64,000 bases of DNA from an uncultured Parolsenella sp. (lineage in GTDB: Bacteria; Actinomycetota; Coriobacteriia; Coriobacteriales; Atopobiaceae), in contig CAKUNF010000007.1 of assembly GCA_934668375.1 (NCBI GenBank), forward strand, positions 1-64,000, in the 5' to 3' direction. Made by a program: the position numbers and the translations under genes. The notes below the pieces were generated by a model, which saw nothing but the letters and a program-made list of their open reading frames with translations, ran no database searches and was not told the origin of the DNA. Positions 1-8,779 of the stretch are shown here, piece by piece (position 1 is the first letter of the stretch; every line of letters begins with the position of its first letter).

Positions 1-74
1 TGGCTGGGATGGAGGGAGTCGAACCCCCATTGACGGAACCAGAATCCGCTGTCCTGCCATTAGACGACATCCCA
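1..74 (-). tRNA. tRNA-Gln (anticodon CTG)
   Basis: On the minus strand this folds as a complete cloverleaf. The 7-bp acceptor stem starts TGGGATG and closes with CATCCCA. The D arm is GTC/GGAC, the anticodon loop TTCTGGT gives anticodon CTG (reads CAG, Gln), and the T loop is TTCGACT. The discriminator G is followed by an encoded CCA at the extreme left edge of the window. It lies downstream of cca, on the same strand, with its own promoter between them. No tail of downstream sequence is visible, so a tRNA cluster beyond the window cannot be excluded. Confidence 0.95.
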
Positions 75-112
75 ATTTCGCAATGCCTGTCTGCGCCTCA
101 GCGCGAGGAAAT

Positions 113-141
113 ACTATACGGAAGCACTCCCGGATGCGCAA
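113..141 (-). promoter_or_regulatory. Promoter of tRNA-Gln
   Basis: The minus strand has a -35 TTGCGC (136-141) and a -10 TATAGT (113-118) separated by exactly 17 bp, placing the start site about 30 nt before the mature tRNA 5' end. The spacing and the -10 match are good. The sequence between here and the cca stop is AT-rich and includes a T7 run after a weak AGAAA/TTTCT stem, which may end cca transcription. Confidence 0.6.
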
Positions 142-193
142 GTACTTTTTCAAAAAAATTTTGCGAGAAAGGGAATTTCTTCTTTTCCGCAGG

Positions 194-1618
194 TCAGGGC
201 AACGGATGCGCGCGCTTTGGAGAGCCGAGCCATGCGAGAAGCTCATCATGGTCGTTAGGAACCTCGCCCGCCATGACGGCCGAGAGAGCCCGAGAGAGCG
301 CATCGCCCACCGCTGGGCCGGGCTCCATGCCACAGGCGCGGATGAGGTCTCCCCCACCCACGGCCAGGTCGCGCACGCGCCAGCAGAGGCCCTCACGCTC
401 GATCTGGTCCAAGACACGCTCGTGCTCGTTGAGCTCGTAGGCATAGCCACGGCACTCCGGCGCCTTCGCGAGCGCATCTGCGCGACGCAGGCACAGCAGC
501 TCGCGCATGAGGGCAAACACCTCCGAGCGGTCCTTAAGCCCGCTCATGGCATCGACGGAGGCAATGAGCGAGAGCATTGAGGCCACATCGGGCCGAGTTG
601 GCCGGTCGTGATAGCGAACAAGGGAGACGATGGGCTTGGCAAGCTCATGCGGAACGGCGAGGCGCCGCAAGAGCGCCTTCGCCATGCGCATGCCCTCGGC
701 GGGGTGGCCAAAGAAGTGACCCTGGCCGCGGTCGTCAATCGTGAAGCAGGCGGGCTTGCCAACATCGTGGAGCAGCGCCGCCCAGCGAAGGCGCTCGCTC
801 GCGGTGCCCGAGGTGAGACTCTCCACGCCCTCCACGACACGCAAGGTGTGCTCGAGCACGTCGTAGACGTGATAGGGGCTTCGCTGGTCAAAGCCCTCCA
901 TGGGAGCGAGCTCGGGAAGCGCCGCGAACATGACCTGCCGCTGCTCGCGAATGGCCCAGCTCACGCGTCCCGTGGAGACGATGCCTCGTAGCTCGGAGCC
1001 AATCCGCTCCTGGGCCACGCGATCGAGCGTGGGCGCCGCGGCCTCGAGGGCAGCCTGCGTCTTGGGCTCGATGTCAAAGCCGAGACGGCACGCGAAGCGA
1101 ACGGCGCGCAGGATGCGCAGGGCATCCTCCTCAAAGCGTCGCGCAGGGTCTCCCACGGCCCGGATGAGCCCGGCGGCAAGGTCCTCGCGACCACCGAAGG
1201 GATCGAGAAGGCCACGCTCGGGATGCCAAGCCATGGCGTTGACCGTGAAATCGCGGCGCGCGAGGTCCTCGCGGACGTCCCGCACAAAGGTCACGGAATC
1301 CGGGTGGCGAGAATCCGAGTAGTCGCCGTCGATGCGATACGTCGTGACCTCGACAGGCTGCCCGCACACGATGGCCGTGACGGTGCCGTGCTTGACACCC
1401 GTCTCGTGCACCTCTATGCCGGTCCGCTCGAACGCGGCCTCACTCTGCTGCCACGTGGCATCCGTGCAGACGTCCACGTCGTGGGCAGGGCATCCGCGCA
1501 GGGCGTCGCGAACCCAGCCGCCCACGACCCAAGCCTCATGCCCGGCGTCTTCGAGAGCCGCGAGGGCGCGAAGCGCATGGGCAGGCGCGAGGTCTCGAGA
1601 TATAGCGGCAGCTGGCAT
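194..1618 (-). CDS. cca: CCA tRNA nucleotidyltransferase with HD domain
   Basis: This enzyme adds or repairs the 3' CCA of tRNAs in the cytosol. The class II nucleotidyltransferase head carries GGWVRDALRG near residue 33 and the catalytic DxD in DVDVCTD near 48. RRDFTVNAMAW near 120, DPFGGREDL, and the RFEEDALRILRAVRFA helix near 165 follow. A C-terminal HD domain (LEHTLRVVEG, LLHDVGKP) resembles those of phosphatase-bearing Cca proteins. Length from the chosen start is 474 aa. I chose ATG at 1618 because AAAGGG lies 8 nt upstream; an in-frame start 63 nt further upstream has no better site and adds unconserved residues. It sits upstream of tRNA-Gln. Poly(A) polymerase activity is possible in this superfamily, but the CCA role is more likely for a single-copy gene of this type. 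Confidence 0.93.
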   Translation of the reverse strand: MPAAAISRDLAPAHALRALAALEDAGHEAWVVGGWVRDALRGCPAHDVDVCTDATWQQSEAAFERTGIEVHETGVKHGTVTAIVCGQPVEVTTYRIDGDYSDSRHPDSVTFVRDVREDLARRDFTVNAMAWHPERGLLDPFGGREDLAAGLIRAVGDPARRFEEDALRILRAVRFACRLGFDIEPKTQAALEAAAPTLDRVAQERIGSELRGIVSTGRVSWAIREQRQVMFAALPELAPMEGFDQRSPYHVYDVLEHTLRVVEGVESLTSGTASERLRWAALLHDVGKPACFTIDDRGQGHFFGHPAEGMRMAKALLRRLAVPHELAKPIVSLVRYHDRPTRPDVASMLSLIASVDAMSGLKDRSEVFALMRELLCLRRADALAKAPECRGYAYELNEHERVLDQIEREGLCWRVRDLAVGGGDLIRACGMEPGPAVGDALSRALSAVMAGEVPNDHDELLAWLGSPKRAHPLP

Positions 1619-1650
1619 GGGACATCCCTTTCGCGTTGGAAGACGAGAAA

Positions 1651-1681
1651 AGTATACCGTGCCAACCTTTTTGCGGGGCAA
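1651..1681 (-). promoter_or_regulatory. Possible promoter of cca
   Basis: The minus strand reads TTGCCC (1676-1681), a 19-bp spacer, then TATACT (1651-1656), about 33 nt before the cca ATG. The -10 is good but the spacer is long. A 7-bp hairpin CGGGGCA/TGCCCCG (1674-1694) overlaps it, without a T tail. Confidence 0.35.
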
Positions 1682-1707
1682 GGGCGGTGCCCCGTCCGCC
1701 GCGTTGC

Positions 1708-2082
1708 CTAGGGAATCTCCCCCGTGGCGACGACGTCAACACCCGTGCCGCAGACGTCGCGCACGATGACGTCTCCCGACCGAACGGGGGCCGTCACGCG
1801 AGGGGCCGCCTCCTTGGCAGCGGCCACCACGGCGCCCATGACCTCGCGCGGCACCGGCTCGGAGGTCTTGACGGAAAGAGGCGTGGGAACGTCGGCAACG
1901 AAGACCGTCGTGGTGACGACGCGCCGCGGGTGGAGCGCCTCGACGGGTCCATACTTCTTGCCACGAGCACAACCGGCGCCAGACAGGTAGGTTGCCTGCG
2001 AGTCGGAGGCCTTCTCGACCTCAAGGGTGCAGCCCATGGGACAGCAGACACAGGTAAGCGTGAGCCTCTCCGGGTAGGGCAT
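1708..2082 (-). CDS. DUF1667 cysteine-rich protein, partner of flavoprotein dehydrogenase
   Basis: A 124-aa cytosolic protein of the DUF1667 family. This family is found beside GlpA/GlpB-like FAD oxidoreductases in anaerobes, where it is thought to carry a redox cluster; its exact reaction is unproven. The N-terminus has the family's cysteine motif CVCCPMGC at about residues 10-17, followed near 40 by GCARGKKY. The rest is a compact domain rich in Val. The ATG at 2082 is 1 nt after the stop of the preceding fused oxidoreductase gene and has a purine-rich GGGGAG site, so the two genes form one operon and probably one complex. Confidence 0.85.
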   Translation of the reverse strand: MPYPERLTLTCVCCPMGCTLEVEKASDSQATYLSGAGCARGKKYGPVEALHPRRVVTTTVFVADVPTPLSVKTSEPVPREVMGAVVAAAKEAAPRVTAPVRSGDVIVRDVCGTGVDVVATGEIP

Positions 2083-2083
2083 C

Positions 2084-4924
2084 CTACTCAACTCCCCTCT
2101 TCGCCTGACGGTCCGCCACGCGCACGACGACCCGCGCGGCTCCCTGCGCCACGTCGATGGGCAGGGAGACTTCGAGGCGCTCCATCTCCGCCGGCAGCGC
2201 CACTCGGACCCTCCGCGCTCCGAGCACAAGCTCCCCGCCGTCCCCGAGCTCGGCCACGGCCTCAAGCGTCACGTCACGTACCACGTCCGCCACCCTGAAC
2301 GAGAGCGAGACGCAACGACCGTCTCCGTGGATTCGCTGCGGTACCACGTAGCGGACCCCCGAACCCGACTCCACGCAGACGACAGGTTCGGAGCTCACGG
2401 CGCGGTCGCAACGGGCACTCAAGGCGGCCGACACGCCCGCCACGTCCCCCTCGGCCGCCGCGAGGTCCGCGAGGTCGTGGACGTGAAGGGCGTTGCCGCA
2501 GGCAAAGACGCCGGCAACGCTCGTCTCGAGGGTATCGTCGACGAGGGCGCCGCCCGTCACGGGACTCAGGGACACGCCCGCCTCGCGCGCGAGCTCGTTC
2601 TCGGGGATGAGACCGCACGAGAGAACGAGCGTGTCACAGGCAACGTTTTGTTCGCTTCCCTCGATGGGACGCCTCGTGGCGGGGTCCACGGCGGCTATGT
2701 CCACGGACTCGAGACGCGTGGACCCATGCGTGGCCACGACGGTGTGAGAGAGGTACAGAGGAATGTCGAAGTCCTCAAGGCACTGGACGATGTTTCTCTT
2801 AAGCCCGCTCGGATGGTCGAGAAGCTCGTAGACACCCTCGACCTCCATGCCCTCGAGCGTCATGCGGCGAGCCATGATGAGGCCGATGTCGCCCGACCCA
2901 AGGATGATGGCGCGACGGCCCGGCAGGCACCCGTGCAGGTTGATGAGCGCCTGGGCAGAGCCCGCCGTGTAGATACCCGAGGGACGATCCCCAGCGATGC
3001 CGAGCGCGCCGAAGCCACGCTCGCGAGAGCCGCACGCAAGCACGACGGACCTCGCCCGCACGGCGCAGGCCCCGCCGGCCCGTACGACCTCGAGCTCATG
3101 GATCGGCCCTGGTCGGAGCGCGAGGACGCTCGATGACGACCAGACGTCAACGCCGTCGAGACCGGCCGCCTCTCGGGAGGCAAACTCCGGACCCGTGAGC
3201 TCCTCGGAGAAGCGCTTGAGGCCAAAGCCGTTGTGGATACACTGGCGCATGATGCCGCCGAGCGAGGCCTCGCGGTCGATGAGCAGGACGCTCGCGCCCT
3301 CACCACGAGCCGACGTGGCGGCGGCCATGCCGGCGGCGCCGCCTCCCACGACGACGACGTCATACACCTGCAGAGGCTCGGGAGCGCCGCCAGCCACCTC
3401 GCCGGAAGCGTCCGCAGCAGCGGCGAGTCCCGCATAGCCCGGACGCGAGCGCGAGACCATCCAGGACCCGCGGAGGCGCTTCTCGACCTGCGAGGGCTCC
3501 ACGCCGAGCTCTCGAGAGACGATACGCAGCAGCTCAGGCGTGCAGAAGCCGCCGTGGCATCGACCCATCGTCGCCCCGGTGCGCCACTTGAGCGCGTCGA
3601 GGCACAGCACGGGCAGCAGACCGTGAAGCTCACGCACGACCTCGTGCTCGCTCACGACCGAGCAGCGACAGACGACGCGGCCCCATGTCGGGTCCTCCGC
3701 CACGGCGCGGGCACGCTCGCCGGCATCCATGCGGGAGAGACGCCTCCTCGGGGCCAGCCGCGGCTCGAAGTCCGGACGCGCGGCCAACCCAAGGCGCCTC
3801 GCCACGCGCCCGGCAATGTCTGCCGCCACGGCCGGGGCACTCGTGAGGCCCGGAGACTCGAGACAGGCGATGTCAAAGAACCCGGGGGCGTCCTGCGGCT
3901 CGCTTATGACGAAGTCGTGGCCCGTCCCCTTGGCGCGCACGCCCGCAAAGTTCGTGATGACGTTGCGCGTGGATGCCTGGGGCCACGTCTTTCTCGCCCC
4001 CTCGAGGATGGCCGAGAGGCTCGCACGAGATGTGCCCAGGGCATCGGCGTCAGCCTGCGGCTCGGCGCTGGGGCCCACGAACAGGTTGCCGTGCACCGTC
4101 GGGCTCACGAGCACGCCCTTGCCGGCATCCGTCGGCACCTGAAAGATCGTCCGGGAAAACGTGCCGCCAAGTATTGTGTCATAGAGCAGGTAGTCCCCGC
4201 GGACGGGCGTGATCGCGAGCCTCTGCGCGCTCACGAGGTTGTGGAGCTCGGCGGAGTGCACGCCCGCCGCGTTCACGACCGAGCGCGCCCGAATCCGCTC
4301 GCCGTCGGCCAGCGTCAAGGCATAGCCGCCGGCATGGCGCGCCACCGATGTCACGCGGGCGTCAAAGACGACCTCGACGCCGTTGGAGACCGCGTTCTCG
4401 AGCGCACGGAGGGCCACGTCATACGGGTCGCAGATGCCGCCCGTCTCCACGCGAAGCGCGCACGTGACATCCGGGGACAGGCCCGGCTCGAGCCTTCGGG
4501 CCTCGTCTCCGTCAATGATCGAGAGGCCGTCCACGCCGTTCACCCGGCCGCGCTCGAAAAGCGCCTCAAGCGAACTTCTGTCCCGCTGGGTGAACCCCAC
4601 GACGAGCGACTCGTTTCTCAGGTAGGAAAAGCCAAGATCGGCGGCCCACGTGGGATAGAGACGGGAGCCCTCGACGTTGTAGCGCGCCTTGAGCGTGCCC
4701 GGAACCGGGTCGTATCCCGCATGCACTATGCCCGAGTTTGCCCTCGTGGCGCCACAGGCTATGTCGTCTCCCGCCTCGAGCACGACGACGGACCCCGCAA
4801 AACGCGAAAGCTCGCGGGCGCAGCAGCAGCCGGCGACGCCGGCACCGATGACGGCGACGTCGTACTCGTCGCACGCAGGCGTGGGGGCGCAAATGCCAAG
4901 GGAACGTACGACGTCATCGCTCAT
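2084..4924 (-). CDS. Fused GlpA-like and GlpB-like FAD-dependent oxidoreductase
   Basis: A 946-aa flavoprotein that joins two proteins normally encoded separately. Residues about 20-480 are a DAO-type (GlpA/LhgO-like) oxidoreductase with the FAD-binding GAGVAGCCCARE and a BFD-like [2Fe-2S] site: CRC near 416 and CHGGFC near 453. Residues about 515-946 are a second NAD(P)/FAD oxidoreductase starting at VVVGGGAAGMAAA near 520. The second half also has MRQCIHNGFG near 560 and a C-terminal ACGNALHVHDLAD. In related operons these two proteins plus DUF1667 are annotated as glycerol-3-phosphate or 2-hydroxy-acid type dehydrogenases; the substrate here is unknown. The start at 4924 follows GGGAG with 5-nt spacing; an ATG 12 nt upstream is the alternative. 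No glycerol kinase or transporter is adjacent, so a glycerol role is not supported by context. Confidence 0.85.
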   Translation of the reverse strand: MSDDVVRSLGICAPTPACDEYDVAVIGAGVAGCCCARELSRFAGSVVVLEAGDDIACGATRANSGIVHAGYDPVPGTLKARYNVEGSRLYPTWAADLGFSYLRNESLVVGFTQRDRSSLEALFERGRVNGVDGLSIIDGDEARRLEPGLSPDVTCALRVETGGICDPYDVALRALENAVSNGVEVVFDARVTSVARHAGGYALTLADGERIRARSVVNAAGVHSAELHNLVSAQRLAITPVRGDYLLYDTILGGTFSRTIFQVPTDAGKGVLVSPTVHGNLFVGPSAEPQADADALGTSRASLSAILEGARKTWPQASTRNVITNFAGVRAKGTGHDFVISEPQDAPGFFDIACLESPGLTSAPAVAADIAGRVARRLGLAARPDFEPRLAPRRRLSRMDAGERARAVAEDPTWGRVVCRCSVVSEHEVVRELHGLLPVLCLDALKWRTGATMGRCHGGFCTPELLRIVSRELGVEPSQVEKRLRGSWMVSRSRPGYAGLAAAADASGEVAGGAPEPLQVYDVVVVGGGAAGMAAATSARGEGASVLLIDREASLGGIMRQCIHNGFGLKRFSEELTGPEFASREAAGLDGVDVWSSSSVLALRPGPIHELEVVRAGGACAVRARSVVLACGSRERGFGALGIAGDRPSGIYTAGSAQALINLHGCLPGRRAIILGSGDIGLIMARRMTLEGMEVEGVYELLDHPSGLKRNIVQCLEDFDIPLYLSHTVVATHGSTRLESVDIAAVDPATRRPIEGSEQNVACDTLVLSCGLIPENELAREAGVSLSPVTGGALVDDTLETSVAGVFACGNALHVHDLADLAAAEGDVAGVSAALSARCDRAVSSEPVVCVESGSGVRYVVPQRIHGDGRCVSLSFRVADVVRDVTLEAVAELGDGGELVLGARRVRVALPAEMERLEVSLPIDVAQGAARVVVRVADRQAKRGVE

Positions 4925-5069
4925 GGTCTCTCCCATCGAAGCGTGTCAGTTGGCGCCATTGTCCCCATAGGGCGCGAGACCAAACCGGGCTTATCGGCGA
5001 GAGGCGAATGCGTGCTACGATTCCCAACCGTGAAACGCGAGGGGCGAAGGCCCCGAGACAAGAGATTGG

Positions 5070-6047
5070 ATGCAGAACATGAACGTGGCACAGGCCCTCG
5101 AGCACGCGAACGCCCTCGTATTCCCAGAGATCGTCTACTGCGGGGGCTTCAGCTCCATGGACGCGGAGCGCCAGAAGAACGAGGAGGCGCTCGCGACGCT
5201 GCGAGAGGAGTTCGCAAAGAACGACAACCCCGGGTTTGGCTATGACGTCATCCTCGACCTCGCCGACCGCAACCGCGAGCTGTGCGACCAGATGGGCATC
5301 GAGCGCCTCAACAACACCCGAGACAGCAGCCTTGCCCGCGGCATGAGCGACCAGGACCTGTGCGCGGGCGTCGCGGCGCTCCAGAAGCGCAAGACCTCGA
5401 CCGTCATGCGCGAGGTGGGAGGAGACCGAAACAACCTGGGCGTGGCCTACGTCACCAAGCCCATCCGCGGCACGGTCCTCGGCATCGACATCGAGACGAC
5501 GGACCGCTACCCAGACCGCGGCTACATCGTGAACGTGGGCTTTGAGCTCATGGAGCTCACGGCAGACGCCGAACCCTATGACGCCGAGGCGCACTTCTGC
5601 GGCATCCCGAACCTCTATGCCGAGAAGGGCGTGCCCCTGGAGCGCATCCACCATATCGGCTGGGCGGACGTCGAGGGGAAGACCCCCTTCCGCCAGGACA
5701 AGAAGCTGCAGGCAAAGCTGCTCAAGCTCATGAAGAAGTACCCCTACATGGCGCACAACGCCGCGTTCGAGGACTCCTGGTTCACGCTGCACCTCGAGGG
5801 CTACGCCGAGGCGCGCCGCGCAGGCAAGATCGTGCCCGTGGACACCCGTGACATCTGCCGCCAGCTCGACCCCGAGGTCAAGACGCTGCCGCGCGAGTCG
5901 AGCCCCGCGTCGCTCGAGAACTGGGCGCGCCGCCGCGGGACGCTCGCCAAGACAGAGGCTGAGGTCCACCAGGGACTCGACGACACCGAGCTCATGCTCA
6001 GGACTGTCCAGGCCGAGTTCATCGCGCGCCACTGCTTCAAGGAGTAG
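5070..6047 (+). CDS. DnaQ-like (DEDD) 3'-5' exonuclease domain protein
   Basis: A 325-aa protein with an RNase H-fold exonuclease domain in its C-terminal two thirds. The metal-binding motifs are visible: DIETT near residue 140 (motif I), HNAAFEDSW near 230 (motif II), and HQGLDDTEL near 298 (motif III, with H and D five apart). It probably removes nucleotides from a 3' end, but whether the substrate is DNA or RNA cannot be told. The first about 130 residues, including MNVAQALEHA and a charged helical stretch, are not recognised. The gene is divergent from the flavoprotein operon and is followed by a strong hairpin, so it appears monocistronic. A second in-frame ATG lies 9 nt downstream. Confidence 0.8.
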   Translation: MQNMNVAQALEHANALVFPEIVYCGGFSSMDAERQKNEEALATLREEFAKNDNPGFGYDVILDLADRNRELCDQMGIERLNNTRDSSLARGMSDQDLCAGVAALQKRKTSTVMREVGGDRNNLGVAYVTKPIRGTVLGIDIETTDRYPDRGYIVNVGFELMELTADAEPYDAEAHFCGIPNLYAEKGVPLERIHHIGWADVEGKTPFRQDKKLQAKLLKLMKKYPYMAHNAAFEDSWFTLHLEGYAEARRAGKIVPVDTRDICRQLDPEVKTLPRESSPASLENWARRRGTLAKTEAEVHQGLDDTELMLRTVQAEFIARHCFKE

Positions 6048-6056
6048 ACGAGCCGG

Positions 6057-6101
6057 AGCCCGGTATGGCAACGGGACCCGCCCCTCTTGCCATGCCGGGC
6101 T
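6057..6101 (+). terminator. Strong hairpin after the exonuclease gene
   Basis: Arms AGCCCGGTATGGCAA (6057-6071) and TTGCCATGCCGGGCT (6087-6101) pair over 15 bp with one G-U. The hairpin starts 9 nt after the stop codon. There is no clear U-run, so it could be a terminator or a 3'-end stabiliser. Confidence 0.5.
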
Positions 6102-6183
6102 TACCGAAACGTAACAGAGGGCGCCCTCCACATGCGGGATACTAGAGACGAGCATGCAAGCAGACGCTGACGGGAGCTCTTCC

Positions 6184-8739
6184 ATGGGCAAGAAGAAGGA
6201 CAAGCAGAAGAAGGCCAAGGAAAAGGACCTCAACCGCCGCGCGGCAGAGTTCGCCGACGAAGTGCGCACGCCCGCCAACGAGGGCAGGGCCGAGCGCCAC
6301 GACGGGCACAGGGACTTCTCCTATACGCAGAACCGCGAGGTGAGCTGGCTGCGCTTCGATGACCGCGTGCTCGACGAGGCCTTCGACGAGACGGTGCCCC
6401 TGTTCGAGCGCATCAAGTTCTGCGCCATCTTCCAGAGCAACATGGACGAGTGGTTCATGATCCGCATCGGCGGCCTCTCCGATCTCGCGAGCCTCAAGCA
6501 CCAGCCCGCCGACAACAAGAGCGACGAGACCCCCGCCGAGCAGCTCGACAGCGTGTTCGAGCTGCTCCCGGGCATGTACGATCGCCGGGAGTCGTGCCTG
6601 GAGGGCCTCGAGGCAAGCCTTGCCGAGGAGGGCGTCGAGCGCGTGACCCACGATGCCTACACCGACGCCGACCTCGTGACCGTCTCGAGAAGGTTCGAGA
6701 GCTCCCTGGCGCCCATCCTCTCGCCCATGATCATCGACCCGCGCCATCCCTTCCCCAACCTGCGCAACGACGTCATGTACGTGGCCTGCTCGCTCGACGG
6801 CCCCGACGAGCGCGGCATGCTCGGCCTCGTCGAGGTGCCTGTGAGCGCCCAGCGCATCGCGTGGCTGCCCTCCGCGGAGGGGCGTGTGCGCTACACGCTC
6901 GTCGAGGACGTCATCACCTCCATGCTCAGCCGTTGCTTTGGCTCCTACGTGCCCACGAGCTCGGCCGTCGTGCGCGTCACGCGCAACGCCGACCTCGACC
7001 CAGACGGCGAGGGAGTCGAGGAGGAAGAGGACTACCGCCAGCACATGAAGAAGGTGCTGAAGCGCCGCAGCCGCCTGCAGCCCGTGCGCCTCGAGCTCTC
7101 GGGGAGCCTCGACGAGGACCTCGTGACGCTCGTCCGCAAGGAGCTCGGCCTCGAGAAGCGCCGCGTGTTCAGGCTCTCGACGCCAGCAGACCTCTCCTAC
7201 GTCTACGCGCTGGAGAACAAGCTGCCCGCCCGCTCCAAGGCCTCGCTCACCTTCCCGCCCTTCGAGCCGCAGCCCTCGCACATGGTGAGGGCAGACGAGC
7301 CGATGCGCCCGCAGGTCGAGGACCACGACGTCCTGCTCACCTACCCCTACGAGAGCATGGGGCCGTTGCTTCGCCTCATCCACGAGGCCGCCAACGACGA
7401 CGACTGTATCTCGATAAAGATCACGCTCTACCGCGTGGCGCGCCACTCGCGCCTGTGCGAGAGCCTCGTGACGGCCGTCGAGAACGGCAAGGACGTCACC
7501 GTTCTCATGGAGCTGCGAGCCCGCTTTGACGAGCAGAACAACATCGAGTGGGCCGAGAGGCTCGAGGAGGCCGGCTGCACCGTCATCTACGGCTCCGAGG
7601 GCTTCAAGTGCCACTCCAAGATCTGCCAGATCACCTATCACGACGCCAACGGCATCTCTCGCATCACGTGCCTGGGCACGGGCAACTTCAACGAGAAGAC
7701 GGCACGCCTCTACAGCGACTTCATGCTCATCACGGCGCACGCCGGCATCGCCGAGGACGGCAACGCCTTCTTCCGTAACCTGTCGTTGGGAAACCTGCGC
7801 GGCACCTACCGCTACCTAGGAGTGGCACCGCTGTCGCTCAAGCCCCTCGTCATGGGCGGCATAGACCGCGAGATCGCCCGCGCCAAGGCCGGGGAGCCGG
7901 CACGGGTCCTGCTCAAGATGAACTCCCTCACGGACCGCGACGTCATAGACCGTCTCGCAGAGGCGAGCCAGGCGGGCGTGGAGGTCGTCATGATCATCCG
8001 CGGCATCTGCTGCATGCTGCCCGGCGTCAAGGGCCGCACCACCGGCATCGAGATTCGCCAGATCGTGGGCAGGCTGCTCGAGCACGCGCGCATCTACGCG
8101 TTCGGAGTCAACGCGGACACCATCTACCTCTCGAGCGCGGACATGATGACAAGAAACACCGAGCGACGCGTGGAGATCGCCTACCCCGTGCTTGACGAGA
8201 CGTGCCGCGCCATCGTGAGCCACTACATCCGCCTGCAGCTCGACGACAACGTGAAGGCTCGCCGCCTCACGAAGAAGGGCACCTGGGCCCGCATCCCGCG
8301 CGAGCCCGGGGAGCCCGACGTGAACTGCCAGGAGCTCCTCATCGCCGAGGCCTACGCCGCCGCAAACGCCGCCGGGACGACCGCCGTCTCGAACAGGCGT
8401 CCGAATCCGCTGCCCGCAGAGCCCGGGCCAGAGCCTGAGCCCGATCCGGAGCCGGAGTCCGAGGCACCGGCCGAGCGGGCTTCGACGGCATCCGCGACGG
8501 ACGTCGAAAGGACCGAGCCCGATGGCCGTCCCAAGCCCGCCCAAGCCGCCGCGGAGCCGACCGTCGAGCCGCCAGCCGAGGTGAGCGCCCACGTCATCGA
8601 GGACAAGGTGCAAGCGCCCGCAACAGACCATGCCACGGCGGCGACCCTCGCAAGGCGTCCCCACGGCCGCGTCGCCACGGCGCTTGCCCTGTTTGGGTTA
8701 GGATTCAAGGCGCTGTTTGGAAAGACCGAGAAGCACTAG
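6184..8739 (+). CDS. ppk1: Polyphosphate kinase 1
   Basis: Reversibly makes polyphosphate from ATP through a phospho-histidine intermediate. The 851-aa protein has the PPK N-terminal domain (NREVSWLRFDDRVL, FCAIFQSNMDEWFM) and the two HKD-like catalytic halves. FKCHSKICQITY near residue 475 carries the autophosphorylated His, GTGNFNEKTARLYSDF follows, and the second His is in EHARIYAF near 632. I chose the ATG at 6184 because GGGAG precedes it by 7 nt; the ATG at 6154 is possible. The family usually ends near residue 700-710. Here an extra tail of about 120 residues follows, with a Pro/Glu repeat and a short hydrophobic end. The gene runs into the downstream methyltransferase with a 40-nt gap, so the two may be co-transcribed. 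Confidence 0.95.
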   Translation: MGKKKDKQKKAKEKDLNRRAAEFADEVRTPANEGRAERHDGHRDFSYTQNREVSWLRFDDRVLDEAFDETVPLFERIKFCAIFQSNMDEWFMIRIGGLSDLASLKHQPADNKSDETPAEQLDSVFELLPGMYDRRESCLEGLEASLAEEGVERVTHDAYTDADLVTVSRRFESSLAPILSPMIIDPRHPFPNLRNDVMYVACSLDGPDERGMLGLVEVPVSAQRIAWLPSAEGRVRYTLVEDVITSMLSRCFGSYVPTSSAVVRVTRNADLDPDGEGVEEEEDYRQHMKKVLKRRSRLQPVRLELSGSLDEDLVTLVRKELGLEKRRVFRLSTPADLSYVYALENKLPARSKASLTFPPFEPQPSHMVRADEPMRPQVEDHDVLLTYPYESMGPLLRLIHEAANDDDCISIKITLYRVARHSRLCESLVTAVENGKDVTVLMELRARFDEQNNIEWAERLEEAGCTVIYGSEGFKCHSKICQITYHDANGISRITCLGTGNFNEKTARLYSDFMLITAHAGIAEDGNAFFRNLSLGNLRGTYRYLGVAPLSLKPLVMGGIDREIARAKAGEPARVLLKMNSLTDRDVIDRLAEASQAGVEVVMIIRGICCMLPGVKGRTTGIEIRQIVGRLLEHARIYAFGVNADTIYLSSADMMTRNTERRVEIAYPVLDETCRAIVSHYIRLQLDDNVKARRLTKKGTWARIPREPGEPDVNCQELLIAEAYAAANAAGTTAVSNRRPNPLPAEPGPEPEPDPEPESEAPAERASTASATDVERTEPDGRPKPAQAAAEPTVEPPAEVSAHVIEDKVQAPATDHATAATLARRPHGRVATALALFGLGFKALFGKTEKH

Positions 8740-8779
8740 CGCAGCCCGCGGCCGCGGGCTCGCAGGCAAGGAGACCCGC

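Noticed and set aside
1..74. tRNA-Gln as a possible integration site
   Set aside because: No integrase, direct repeat of the tRNA end or foreign genes lie within the visible side; the other side is outside the window.
1674..1694. Hairpin between the DUF1667 gene and cca as a terminator
   Set aside because: The 7-bp stem is followed by CAAAAAGG on the minus strand, without a T tract, and overlaps the possible cca promoter.
6142..7740. A 532-codon minus-strand frame opposite ppk1
   Set aside because: Shadow of a well-conserved polyphosphate kinase; no recognisable domain or start signal.
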